The notes under the pieces: model-generated
Told to the model about the DNA's origin: nothing
Databases searched by the model: none
What the model saw: only the letters and a program-made list of their open reading frames with translations
From: Glycine soja
Lineage: Eukaryota > Streptophyta > Magnoliopsida > Fabales > Fabaceae
DNA length: 64,000 bases
Direction: 5' to 3'
Assembly: GCF_004193775.1 (NCBI RefSeq)
Contig: NC_041016.1
Span: 9,697,395-9,761,394 of the forward strand
Made by a program: the position numbers and the translations under genes
Part shown: in pieces, positions 26,905 through 39,550 of the stretch
Numbering within the stretch: the first letter of the stretch is position 1
How the letters are laid out: each line of letters begins with the position of its first letter

Positions 26905-29900
26905 ATGGCTTCATCTGGGAATCCAAATCCACAGCTGCAGCAACCACAACAACAACAAAATTTTGATTTCAATAAGCTTTTCAAAGCACCAACAACATCA
27001 TCACCATCAACATCACCCTCTATCCCTAACCCTTCAAATTTGAACTCTTCACCATCATTCCCTGCTCCTTCTCCTTCCACACCCCCTCCTTCTTCCTACC
27101 CTACCCCTTCTTCCTCTTACCCTCCACCAACTGGCACATACCCTTATCACCATCCTCACTTTCTCCCCTATCCAGCCCTTCACCACCACCAACAACAACA
27201 CCAAGAACACCCTCTTATCCTTCACCATCTTCCCCAAATGCATGCCCCTCAAAGACCCCCTATTTTTCAACCGTCTCCCTCCTCACCACACCTTCCTTCA
27301 TCCCCCAATCCCCCCACTGGTGCACGCCTCATGGCTTTGTTGGGCACCCAAAACCCTCCCTCCAATCAGGAACCATCGCTTGCGTATTCATCTCCCTCTG
27401 CCACAGTCCCATCACCTGTGGTTTCTGATTTCTCAGTGCCACCAAACCCTTCAGGGTTGCCCTCCACACAGCCCTCAGGCTCTCCTGTGAATCTGGCTAG
27501 TCCGCAGTCCACACCAACCAGGATGCTCAGCACCAAGATGCCGAAGGGGCGCCACTTGATCGGAGAGCATGCTGTGTATGACATTGATGTGAGGGTCCCT
27601 GGTGAGGTGCAGCCTCAGCTTGAAGTCACTCCAATCACCAAGTATGCCTCGGATCCCGGCCTCGTGCTCGGCCGCCAAATCGCGGTGAATAAGTCTTACA
27701 TATGCTATGGACTCAAACTCGGGGCCATCCGGGTCCTTAATATCAATACTGCATTGAGATATCTGCTTCGAGGCCATACTCAGGTGTGTTGTGTCGCAGT
27801 TGCATATGACCTGATTATGAATGCGATGTTAATTGTATCTGTAATGATTGAAGTGTAGTATTTATGGTGTTTGTTTAGTCAAATGTGGCTTCTTGGTGCT
27901 AGTAGTTGATGCATTGGCTCTCTGATTGAGGGCTGCTCACCCTTTTCATGTTTGGCATTTTCCATTAACATTGTATCAGCTTGATGTGTTTAAGTGCCCT
28001 TGTGCCTTAGACAAATTGGCAGGGGTAGTATGAACTTATGTTTTGGATGATGAAAATATATTCTTTTTACACTAATCTCTGCTTGCATACACACTACCTT
28101 GTTGTCTGTTGCCACTGGGCAAAAAAGAGCAAGAGATTATGTTTTTTCCTTAAATCTGTTGGGAGTTTGCGCCTAATTGTATGCCATGTGTTGCATTCTC
28201 TTGATTTAACTTTATCATGCTGAATTTAGATAGTGTAGTGCGAGAAAGGCTATATATCGTATAAACACACGATTGCATGAGCTTTTCTTGATGTCTGAGA
28301 AAGATTGCTTTGGAGTTGTGTTTGACTTTGTCTTTTCCATTAATTGGTTAGGATTATGTACTTATTGATATTTAAAGCAATATATGTAACCTACGGCCCC
28401 TTTTCTTTAACCACCATATGGGTACTCTTGGTAACTGTTCTCTCAGGTTGATCATATTCTTATAATTGCAACTTTCTACATGCAATTCACGCTCTATCTC
28501 TTAAAAGTTATAGTGGATTCGCTGTTGTTACATGCATTTGAGATGCTGTTTTTACCTTTTATTCAATTTCCTATCTGTACCCGTCTCCAATTTGTCCATA
28601 TCTCCCTTTTATGTAGAGAGTAACAGACATGGCTTTCTTCGCTGAGGATCTTCACCTGTTGGCTAGGTAAATATCCCTTTCCTGTTTCTTGTTTGTCATT
28701 TTTTTCAGTATTATGTTTATTGATTATTTTCCCCTTGAATATGATCGTGTTCACAGTGCTAGCACGGATGGGAGAATATTTATATGGAAAATCAAGGAGG
28801 GCCCTGATGAGGACGACAAGCCTCAAATTACTGGAAAAGTTATCCTAGCACTTCAAATATTAGGAGAGAGTGAGTCAGTTCATCCACGAGTATGCTGGCA
28901 TCCCCACAAACAAGTAACAGCGACTTTATAATTCTGGTCTTAAGTTTATTATCTTCCAATTGATGTTAGCTCCTTTAAAGTTTTAGCTTATCAGTTGGAA
29001 TTTACTTACAGGAGATTTTAATGGTTGCTATTGGAAACCGTATTCTCAAAATTGACAGCATGAGAGCTGGAAAAGGTGAAACATTTTCTGCAGAGGAGCC
29101 TCTCAAATGTTCCATTGATAAGTTGATTGACGGGGTGCAACTTGTTGGTAAGCATGATGGCAATGTCACCGAGTTGTCAATGTGCCAATGGATGAAGAGT
29201 CGATTAGCTTCAGCATCAGCTGACGGCACGGTCTGCATTTGATTATCTCTCCTTGCCTTCCTTCATTGCTTCCTTTACTTTTTCATCCAATTTTGCACTA
29301 GTAGAATCTGGAAAAGATTATAAAGTCTCAAATTCCCTTGCTTTAAATAGGGTGGGGGAGGGATGCTGAATGAATCTGTCATTATATTACATCTTTGAGT
29401 TGTCAATATTAAAGAAAGATTCATAATTATTCTTCTATTTTGTACTTCTAAATATCTTTTTTTGTCAACAGGTGAAGATATGGGAAGAACGTAAGGCAAC
29501 ACCACTTGCTGTTATAAGACCACATGATGGTAAACCTGTTAATTCTGTGACGTTCTTGACTGCGCCTCACCGCCCTGAGCACATTGTTCTTATCACAGCG
29601 GTATATGCTCCTAGTCTTTCCCTTTATTTATGCTTCAATTGGGGGTGCTTTTGGACTGTTTTGTTATGCAGCTTGACCATTTCTCATATCTGCTTGAAGT
29701 GGTGTATAGGTTCTCCTCACATCTTTCTAAACTAATTTCCTTTACCACAGGGGCCACTAAATCAGGAAGTGAAGATATGGGTTTCTGATAATGAGGAAGG
29801 CTGGCTATTGCCTAGTGATTCTGAGTCATGGAATTGTATTCAGACTCTGGATATAAGAAGTTCGTCTGAAGCCAACCCTGAAGATGCATTCTTTAATCAA

Positions 29901-32900
29901 GTTGTAGCATTGTCCCGTGCTGGTCTGTATCTGCTTGCAAATGCCAAGAAAAATACAATATATGCTGTTCACATAGAGTATGGATCCAATCCAACTGCTA
30001 CCCGCATGGATTACATTGCTGAGTTCACAGTCACAATGCCTATATTAAGTCTTACTGGAACTAGTGATAGTTTACCAGATGGTGAGCATATAGTACAGAT
30101 ATATTGTGTCCAAACACAAGCTATTCAACAGTATGGACTCAATTTGTCACAATGTTTGCCTCCACCCCTGGACAATGTTGAGCATGAGAAAACAGAATCC
30201 AATTTATCTCGTGCTTTTGATGCTTTGGATGGATCTATGGAAACTGGAAATATGCCACAAGTTCTTTCTGGCAGTTCTGAAAGTGCTCCTGTCGTGAGCG
30301 CTGCTATGAATTTGCCTTCATCAGATATTTCTGGGTTACCTGAAGCTTCTATATCTTCAGATTCAGAGACCAAGTCAAATGATTTACCTCCTCGTAATGG
30401 TTTTGAACATATCCACACTGCTCCACCTCCACTTCCTCAGAGTCCAAGATTGTCCCAGAAGTTATCTGGTTTACAAAATTCATCAAATAATTTAGAGACT
30501 AGTTCAACAAGTGCTGATCACAGCAGTGAACAGACAAATCTTGATTCTTCAGCTGAACGGAGAGTAGAATCTGAAAAAGATATGGCAGATGTACCTGGAT
30601 CAGGTGACAATTTGCGAAAGGATGATAAAGTTGTTAATAATGATGTTTCTGTGGTTTCTAATACCTCTACAACATATAAGCACCCAACCCATTTGGTAAC
30701 TCCATCTGAGATATTCTCTAATGCTTCTTTATCTTCTGATACTTCCCATACTTCTCAAGGTATGAACGTTCAAGATGTGGCTGCCCATAGAGATGCAGAA
30801 AACTCTGAAGTAGATGTTAAAGTTGTTGGGGAGAGAGGTTCTATTCTAGAAAATACTGAGTATGAAAGAGACAGAGACTTGCACACGAATGTTGCTGAGA
30901 AGAAAGAGAAGTTATTCTATTCTCAGGCCTCCGATCTGGGTATTCAGATGGCTAGAGAGACCTATAACATAGAGGGAGCTCGTCAAGCTGATAATATTAA
31001 GACCATCGATGCACCTGATCAAAGTGGTAACTCTGTTGAGGAAGAAGTTCAAGACACAAGAAAGGATTTACCTGCAAACATCAGTGAATCAGAAACTGTG
31101 GCTGCTGCTGTGCAATCTCCTGCACCTTCTGCGAAAGGTAAAAGACAAAAAGGAAAAAATTCTCACGTGTCTGGTGCATCTTCCACTTCTCCCAGTCCTT
31201 TTAACTCAACAGATTCATCAAATGATCAAGGTGGCAATTCAGGAGGGTCATCCATGGAGCCTGCTTTACCACAGTTATCTGCTATGCAGGAGATGATGAG
31301 CCAGGTTATTAATTTGTATTTGAACTATATTTTAATTTTTGCTGGCTTCACTTATCATGGTGCATGCTTTGCCTATACTTGCAATATTGCCCATGATTTT
31401 GGCAGTTCTGTTCTTTCTGACAAAGTTGTTGTCATGTTAGTAGAGCATAGTTAATTGTTTTCTAGATTAATAGTCTCCTCCTATTATAACCTTGTAGTCA
31501 AAATGGATTTTTAATTTTTTATTAACTATCTTTATCATGATCAAATTCGGGACAGAAGATTTTTTCTGTCAAACTTTGTGGAAGTTTCTGTAGACATATA
31601 GTTTAGATACATGTGTAGCATCTTTTTGGGGGACAAAGACAGTTGTGGCATATGCAGCCTGAAAATGGATTAATCTAATATACATGTCCTGTAGAAGCCT
31701 GATTGATTGTGCCCATTTCTTTCTTATGTATCTCACTTGGATTTATTCCATTCCAGTTATTCTGAAAGACTGATTAGCAATACATTCACTATCAGCTCCA
31801 TGGTTTTATGATTATGTGATACAATATAATAGTAGCATGAAGTTGCTTTTATTTTTGAACTGCCGGGTCTTGTAAGGATGCCACTCTCCCTTGCACCCAT
31901 CCTAAAATAACACTTATAGAAACTGTCTTTTCTAGGAAGGGATTTTTTCATGTCTTTAATATGATCTTTTCTAGGAAGCTATTTTTAGATTTTTTTATTT
32001 TCTTTTTTGTTTCTTATTCTCTTTCGTTTACCATTTTACAGTTATTAAGCATGCATAAAGAAATGCAAAAGCAGATGAATGCAATGGTTTCTGCCCCAGT
32101 TACTAAGGAAGGCAAAAGATTGGAAGGATCCTTGGGTCGAAACATGGAGAAAGTTGTCAAGGCTCACACTGATGCTTTGTGGGCTCGATTGCAAGAAGAA
32201 AATGCAAAGCAAGAGAAGTTAGAGCGAGACCGTACACAGCAAATAACAAATTTGATCTCCAATTATGTAAACAAGGATATGGTATCTATATTGGAGAAAA
32301 TCATTAAGAAGGAAATATCTTCGATTGGAACAACCATTACTCGTTCAATTAGTCAAGTTATAGAGAAAACAATATCATCAGCTATTACAGAATCATTCCA
32401 GGTTTGTATTTGTTGAAATCCTTTATCAACTATATATATGGTTAAAGTAGAACTTACAAAGACTTGGACAATTCTCACCTCATGAGTTAACTTTTGGGGT
32501 TGAGTTAAATTCTAGATGGTACTACAGCTTATCATAGAAATGATATTGGGCCGCCTTCAACTATTCAAAAATCCCCTTGACACCGCAGCACTCCCAGTGC
32601 AATAAAAAAAATCCACCTGGCCATGCAAATTTTCCAGTGCAATGACTGCAATCTACTTGGTCACGCAACTTTACTAGTGCAATATTAAAAATAAAAAAAA
32701 CACTACGATCTCTTTGCTCTAGATGTCCAATTCTAGGCATGAGGGGTGTGTTTTGAGATCCCAAATTAACTATAGATATGACTAAAGTAGAGCTTATAAA
32801 GACTTCGGCTATCCTCACCTTTCGAGCTGACTTTTGGTGTTGAGTTAGGCCTTAAAAGTGCTACTGCTTTAATAGTTAATGTGTTTGTGGTTAGGTTAGC

Positions 32901-35900
32901 TTAGTTCTTTTTTTGTTTTTTTGTCAATTTACAACTTTTCAGAGTCTACTTTGTAAAATAGTTGGATGCCATGCCATATGGTAAACTGAAATGTTATCAG
33001 AAATCTTTGTGTGCCAATTATAGTTCATATATTATTCAACCTTCCACCCTTCCCTCCTATATGGTGAATTGCTACTTCAATTTTGTCCTCACTGCTAAAG
33101 TGCCAATTTCTGCTTGCCTTGAATATGTTTGACTGAGGTTATGTCATGAATTCTGTAGAAGGGGGTGGGAGACAAGGCATTGAATCAGCTAGAAAAATCA
33201 GTTAGTTCAAAACTTGAAGCTACAGTGGCTAGGCAGATACAGGCACAATTTCAAACCTCTGGCAAGCAAGCTCTTCAGGTAAGCAGCTTGTGGTCAACAT
33301 CAATATCTTTTAAAGTTTTTTTTTGCATTCTCTTCTTTTCTTTTTTTTGATCATGTTGAGTTTGAGTATGAACTTTTGTCTGCCTTTGCTTCCTTGGTTT
33401 TATCATCTGTTGTGTGTGCTGTTGGAAACTGTTTATATTTTAGGAATTACTCCCTTCGGTCCTTTTTATACGAACCAAATTAGATGTTTGGCTTGGTCCT
33501 TTTTATAAGAACTAATCTAGAATGTCTTCTACATTAATTATTTTTTGAAGAAAATACCCTTAATTATGAATCATTTTTTTAGTTGAATAAATAATAACTA
33601 GAATGCATTAATATCTTAGGCTCTTTGGGAGTCTAACTTTGTCTTGTATGAAGAGCATCTTGGGATCCTTTGATTATTCACATGCATAGCCAATAAAAAT
33701 TAAGGCAATAAATATATTAATGATGACAGAGATTAAAAGAATCAAATTTAATAAAAATATTTGAAAAAAGTATAAAGTATGTCTCATTAATTTTAGGGAT
33801 AATTTTGGAAAAACATATAAATTGAGGACAAATTTACTTCGATTAACTAAATTAACTAATTTCCTTAATCCTGGTAAGTTAGTTACTTGGGTCTTATAAA
33901 AAAGACTGAAAGGAGTGATGTCTAATATAGTGGAATAGAATTCATGTCTAAGATAACTCCCCAAAATACTAATAGCTACTATAGATGAATCTGAAGATTC
34001 TATATATAGATCAAATTGGACTTCAAACCCTTTCTGAATCAGCAATATCTTATTTCACATGGTAGTACAATTCAAATTAACTTCATATTTTGGGTTTATT
34101 TTAATGTTTGCTCTCGAAGCAGTCTGGAATTTTCTTTCCTTGTAGGTGGGTTCAGTTAATCATTTCTTATGGTTTTGTTTGTACTTTGTAGGAAGCACTC
34201 AAGACTAGTGTGGAAGCTTCAGTCGTTCCCGCATTTGAGATGTCTTGCAAGGCTATGTTTGAGCAAATTGATGTTGCATTTCAAAATGGACTTGTGAAGC
34301 ACACAACTGCTATTCAACAGCAGTTCGATTCTACTCATTCTCCACTAGCCATGACTTTGAGGGTATGTGTAGGATGCTTATTTTGAAAGCAGCTAATATG
34401 ACTTTTACCTTTAATGTTGTTTTTCCTGCCATCAGAGGTTTTTTTTGCCTTACTTATGGACTCTATTTTTTATGTTTACTTGGTTAGCAAAGATATTGTT
34501 ACACCTTGGTTTTATGTTATGTGGCACTAGTCAGATGCAATCTAAATAGTTTTTGTGATATATGGTTGAATAATGTGTTCCTTTTGAGAAGTGTATAGTT
34601 CATTTCTATTTATTTTGTTTTCTTAAAGGTAATTTGTCATAGATGACCTATCATGATAGTTCTTTTAAAAAACCAAAAACAGATAATTTTAGAAACTGCA
34701 AGTTTTTTTCATTTCTCAGTTGCCATAACAACTTACAAGGCAAAACGTCCAGTTATTTTGTTATCTACATATACATATCTACAAGATGTTTGAATCTTGT
34801 CTCATTATTGGGAACAAGAAGCTAATTTATTATGAATGGAGAGTCTTGATTCAAGACTCTGTCATATGCTGGGACATCCTCATTACCATGTGCCAAATAT
34901 ATTAGTGGCCTTTCCTCTCTTTATGCCTTGAATGTCTGATTTGTCATGTTTGAAAACTCAATATGTAGTGATGTGATTTCACAGGATACAATTAATTCAG
35001 CATCATCAATCACCCAAACTTTGAGTGGACAATTGGCTGATGGCCAACGTAAACTGTTAGCAATTGCAACTAACTCCAAAGTAGCTGCAGATCCCTTTGT
35101 AGCACAAATCAACAATGGCTTGCATGAGATGGTATGTTTGTTTGTTATTTCCTTTTATCTTCCTATTTTGATGAGTGTGCTTGATATTTTATACTGCGAG
35201 ATGACTTACACTTTGACAGACTGAGGATCCTACCAAAGAATTATCAAGGTTGATAAGTGAGGGCAAAATTGAGGAAGCATTTACGGGAGCCCTTCATAGA
35301 AGTGACGTTTCGATAGTTTCTTGGTTATGTTCTCAGGTATGATAATCTTTCATCTGTTGACTTGAGTTGCTACTCAGAATTACATTCTGTTTGAAATGTT
35401 GCTTAGAAAGAACTGGTCAAAATGAAACGAAGCAAAAGGGGATTTTTTTTTTTCTTTATATTTCTTCTGAATTCAACTGTAGGTAATTGGGTAACTTGCT
35501 TCTGTATTTTCCAAGCAAATATTCAGTGATTCTGAGGAAACGTCATTAACCTTCAGATTTTGAATTTTTCTGAGTTTTTTCAAGGGTAAAATTGTAAATT
35601 TCTGAGGGTCCTCCATGAAAATGATAAGCAGAGTTTAAATGTGAAATTGATTTGCAGTTCCTATAACAAACCTTAGCATAATGGAAATTTTGCTGCCTTG
35701 TGTACAAATCTTGAAAATAGCTCCTTCACTTGGGGGGGGGGGAGCTCCACACAAATCTACTTTTCTCATGCCACATTAGGTGGGAGCCTCGTGCATTGGA
35801 CCACCCCATTTTTTATTTCTAGTTTAAGGTGGAAATTGCATCTCATAAACCCATTCCAGTCTCTCCAATTATCCCAAAAGAAAATCTATTCAGACATTTT

Positions 35901-36286
35901 TTTGTAGTTTGCATGATTATATCTGATAAAGTCAATGACAATGTATAATGTATAATTTCACACCTCTTCATAACCAGGTTGATTTAACTGGTATTTTGGC
36001 AATGGTGCCACTGCCATTAAGCCAAGGAGTGCTTCTGTCTCTTCTACAACAGTTGTCCTGTGACATCAATACAGAGACACCCAAAAAATTGGCATGGATG
36101 ACAGACGTGGCTGCTGCTATAAACCCAGCAGATCCAAGGATTGCAGCACATGTGCAGCGAATATTAGATCAAGTGTCCCGAACACTGGGCCATTATCGGA
36201 CTTTACCAACTACCTCCCCTTCTGAAGCGAGCACAATCCGCCTTCTCATGCATGTCATAAACTCGGTGTTGTTGAGCTGTAAATGA
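26905..36286 (+). CDS. VCS: VARICOSE / EDC4 mRNA-decapping scaffold
   Basis: Twelve coding exons: 26905-27783, 28617-28666, 28757-28913, 29012-29230, 29472-29600, 29751-31304, 32042-32401, 33159-33278, 34192-34362, 34985-35131, 35220-35336 and 35978-36286. They join in frame to 1403 aa; Arabidopsis VCS is near 1340. Residues 1-210 are Pro/Ser/His/Gln-rich and disordered. A WD40 region follows (about 215-610; [27 protein letters not shown]), then a Ser-rich linker (about 615-985). The C-terminal half is helical and Ge-1-like ([27 protein letters not shown]), ending in the conserved block after [20 protein letters not shown]. The family bridges DCP1 and DCP2 in P-bodies for mRNA decay. Introns carry MITE and repeat insertions, but all splice sites are GT-AG and the frame is intact. 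Confidence 0.95.
32428..32868 (+). repeat. Transposon-derived direct repeats in a VCS intron
   Basis: About 100 bp starting AACTATATATATGG (32428) recurs as AACTATAGATATGA (32768), both running into TTTTGG-GTTGAGTTA. Between them lie three AGTGCAAT words. The wording resembles a repeat common in soybean-type genomes. The pair looks like the ends of a small retroelement or two nested fragments. Confidence 0.5.
33450..33915. mobile_element. Stowaway-like MITE inside a VCS intron
   Basis: The left end is TA then CTCCCTTCGGTCCTTTTTAT. The right end is the inverse, TTATAAAAAAGACTGAAAGGAG, with TG where TA is expected. It is about 466 bp and non-coding, in the intron between the exons ending 33278 and starting 34192. 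Part of the left end is repeated inside (GGTCCTTTTTATAAGAAC near 33490). It is spliced out, so no effect on the protein is expected. Confidence 0.65.
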
Positions 36287-38767
36287 CATTGTTGTATTTT
36301 TATCATGTGCAGAAAGTGTTGGGTATCAACTTTGGTTTGTATAGATATTTAGATAGTTTGGAGGGGATGAAGTGAACTACTGTATGTAGTTGTTTTGGTA
36401 CAACTGATTTGTGTGAAATAGTTTCACTTTTTTTGTATGCTTAATTATTTACATTTTCCCATGTCCCCCTCCTCCATAGGTGTCTTTACTCTTTATAGAG
36501 ATTTTATTGCCTTCACCCTGATGGACAAGGAAAAGTGTGACATCCTCATGCAAAGAAGTCAACATTGCAATGACAGTTATTTCCAAGCTGCCTTTGGAGT
36601 GTAAACAAACTCCAGGGTAGGTAGCAGCTGAGGCTGGGAGTGGCTGTAGCAAGCACTGACTGGTCATTGCATCCTGCTACAGCAGGCTTGGCCTTGTAAA
36701 AGATTTTGTGATTCTTAATAGTTAAAGAACATGAGAGTGGGCTTCAGAGGCTTTATTGTTTTCCTAGGATATTTTATGAGGGTTGATTCAGGTGGCAGTT
36801 TCCAGTAGAGTTGGTTAAGAATGTCTGCAAAGCAGTTACTGATGTTTTGGATTTCCCCCAGTTATGTAAACTTTATACTTAATATAGCCACAGTAGCAAA
36901 TTGAGTTGGACTTGAGACCTCCCTCCTAAATTTCATTTAGTTTTGGATTGCAGGGTTGTACTCAACATTTCAGATTCTTGCCAGAGCCCCAGCCTATATG
37001 CACAACCTACTCTAGAGTTAGAGATTCCCTTCACCAAGTGAAAAAAAAAAAATTAAAAAAAAAACAAAATTGAATGTCTAACTCTAGGCCTTAAGTTTAT
37101 TTGGCACTTGGGAGTGCTTCTAGAAGCACAAGTGTCAGAAATATTTTTTTTATTAAAGGTTATTTATGGTCATTTATAATAGCATTTTGTTGGTGTTGTA
37201 CTGAATCAAAGACAGGTGAAAAGTTTAAATGTGCTTTACTTGCTCATGCTAGCACTATAAATATTTCTAACATCTTATAACGTGTTTTGTTTCATTTTTG
37301 GATGTGATATTCAGAAACCAATAGTTAAAACGTTTACATCCTAAACATGATTTTAATTTCTAACAAGTTTCCAAATACTCTCAGTTTGGGAGTATAAGAT
37401 GGTGCGGTGGTTGGAGGAAGGGCATAAGGCATAAGGGTTAAAGTGAAAGGAGGTTTTGGGTTCAAATAACATAACATATTAATAACTAGGATTTGTCGAT
37501 AAATTATTTTGGGTTTTTAAATATGTGAATTCTGTTATTTTAAAGATTTCTTACATTTTTTCTCCAATAGTAAATTTTATTTTGAGATCTTAAATTATTT
37601 TTCCATCTTCTAATATTTATTTATTTATAAATTATTTTAAAATAACAAAAAACACATAATTATATATTTTTAATTTTAAAAAATTATAATGGAAATACAA
37701 AATTTATTAATACTTAAAATATTTATTTATCAATATAATTTAAATTTATGATAATACACAAAATTGATTTGAAAAAAAATGACCAGCTATGGTGATGGTA
37801 AAAAAACATGGGCAAAAAGTTACCATGCACCATAGATAATTTTTTTTTTTTGAAAGCAGTGTGGATCTTGATGGTTCTTATAGAAGAATCAAATTTACAC
37901 GTGAAAATCTGACCGACAACTTAAATAATAAATCTAAGATTTCTTTCCAGGAACCACACATAAGCAAACACCAATCTCTAGGAAGAAAGAAAATTTCAAA
38001 AAGATAAAAACAAAATGTTTTAATTAAAGTGAGTAGGATAAAGATTTTATTATATTGTTATTTATTTATACATTATCATATAAGAAGGTTATTAATTATT
38101 AATTTTATGATAATTATTTTAAAAGTGATATTTTATATGATTTGATAATTAGTTAATAATGTAATTTTCTTTTCCAGAAGTATTTAATGAAAATTAAACT
38201 CTACAAAAACTCAGGTAGCCCGCCAAATGATGTATTCCAGTCATTTTGCATGCATGAAAATGATGAAATCACCATAAAACCATAAAAGTAGAAACAGTTT
38301 TTTTTTGTTGTTGTTGGTGTTGCAAGTTGCAACACAATACCATCACCCCTGATTAGCCGTGGAGAAGTAACAAAAGCTATAATAAAGATGCACCTCTTTC
38401 TTTTTATTTATTCATTGCCTTGATTTTCTTTGTGGTCTTTCCTTTTCCAAAATTAGCAACACCAAAAGGGGAGCTAACTCCTATCTCACATCACATTGCT
38501 GGTGTTATAGTTTGGACCTACCGCAAGTGAAGGGGTGGAACAAATGTACATGCACGTGTGCGGCTGGTTAATATTGTGTGTGCTGTGTTTTGAGTTGGAA
38601 GATACGGTTTTACTTTTACCTTAAAAAAAAGCATAGCGTGTGTGCAAAGCTCACTATTTCTAAATCATTTTTTTCTTTACATTACCTTAACCTTACCACC
38701 ACCAACATTGAAACATAGATATACGTTCCTAAGCCCCTACATACCTGTCCCTTGGCCTCAAGACTCA
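36287..38767. other. VCS 3' flank and AT-rich intergenic DNA
   Basis: The VCS 3' UTR occupies the first few hundred bases. From about 37450 to 38200 the sequence is AT-rich without gene signals. From about 38300 it becomes promoter-like for the next gene (TATAATAAAG near 38380, CACGTG-like words near 38553). Confidence 0.5.
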
Positions 38768-39097
38768 GGTATCCAGCTCTACCATTTCTTAGCATAATAA
38801 ATCATCGTGAAAATTGTATCAATCGTTTCTTGAACATTTTGTTTTTTCAACATGAATTAGAAAAAGGTTTTGTTGTTCATTTTTGTGGTAACTTTTGTTT
38901 TTTTACACATGCATATGTGTCCAGTTATGTTTTTCCTTTGTTTATTTCAATTTTGATCTTAGTAGTATAACCTTTGGATGTGTTTTTAACGATTTGTGTT
39001 TAATAAAACTGTCAATGGGGTATTGGACATGTATACGAGTTGATAATGTTTTTAGTGAATATTCCATTGACAGAAAAGGTATCAAGGGTGCTCATAA

Positions 39098-39550
39098 ATG
39101 GAACGGAGGAAGAATAAGAGAGCAAGAGAAGATGATGGAGTTGAGATTGAGTCTTCTTTTGAGAATTATAACAACAATATTGCAAAGAAGGAGAAGAATG
39201 AAGTGGAGGAGAAAGACTGTTCCAAGGCATGGGATTACTCCCATTTGACAATGGGAGTGTTTGATTTCCCTTGGATGAAGGATGGTGTCATATCCAAATC
39301 ATATGAATGCTTGGATTTTGAAGACGATTCCTGGTCATCTCTAGAACGCCAAGAGACTTTATTCAAAGCTTCAGGTATTGATTTCTCTGAGGAGTATGGC
39401 TTGTGTGAAACTCCAGAGGCATCAATGGCTCATATTCAAGAAGCCAAGTTGGTTGAGGATATGTGGAAGCCATTTGAGAGTAACGGGTTGGAGCTGGAGG
39501 CGGAAGATGGAGATTGTATTTGGAGCTTTCTGCTCAATAAGCCTCTTTGA
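39098..39550 (+). CDS. Unidentified acidic 150-aa plant protein
   Basis: A single open frame with a good start context (ATAAATGG) encodes 150 aa. Residues 3-10 are basic (RRKNKRAR), fitting a nuclear localisation signal. The rest is acidic, with no signal peptide or membrane segment. Tryptophan-bearing blocks stand out: KAWDYSHLTMGVFDFPW (about 43-59), DFEDDSWSSLE (about 73-83), EDMWKPFESNGLELE (about 120-134) and the end DGDCIWSFLLNKPL. A leader intron is plausible (donor at 38769, acceptor ending 39072, TTCCATTGACAG). I do not recognise a named family. The aromatic-acidic blocks could be activation or partner-binding motifs, which is inference. Codon use and the long open frame in AT-rich DNA support a real gene. 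Confidence 0.7.
   Translation: MERRKNKRAREDDGVEIESSFENYNNNIAKKEKNEVEEKDCSKAWDYSHLTMGVFDFPWMKDGVISKSYECLDFEDDSWSSLERQETLFKASGIDFSEEYGLCETPEASMAHIQEAKLVEDMWKPFESNGLELEAEDGDCIWSFLLNKPL

Noticed and set aside
37400..37480. tRNA-like words (GGTGCGGTGGTTGG and GGTTTTGGGTTCAAAT) suggesting a SINE
   Set aside because: Box A and B resemblance is loose, and I could not find a tail or target-site duplication.
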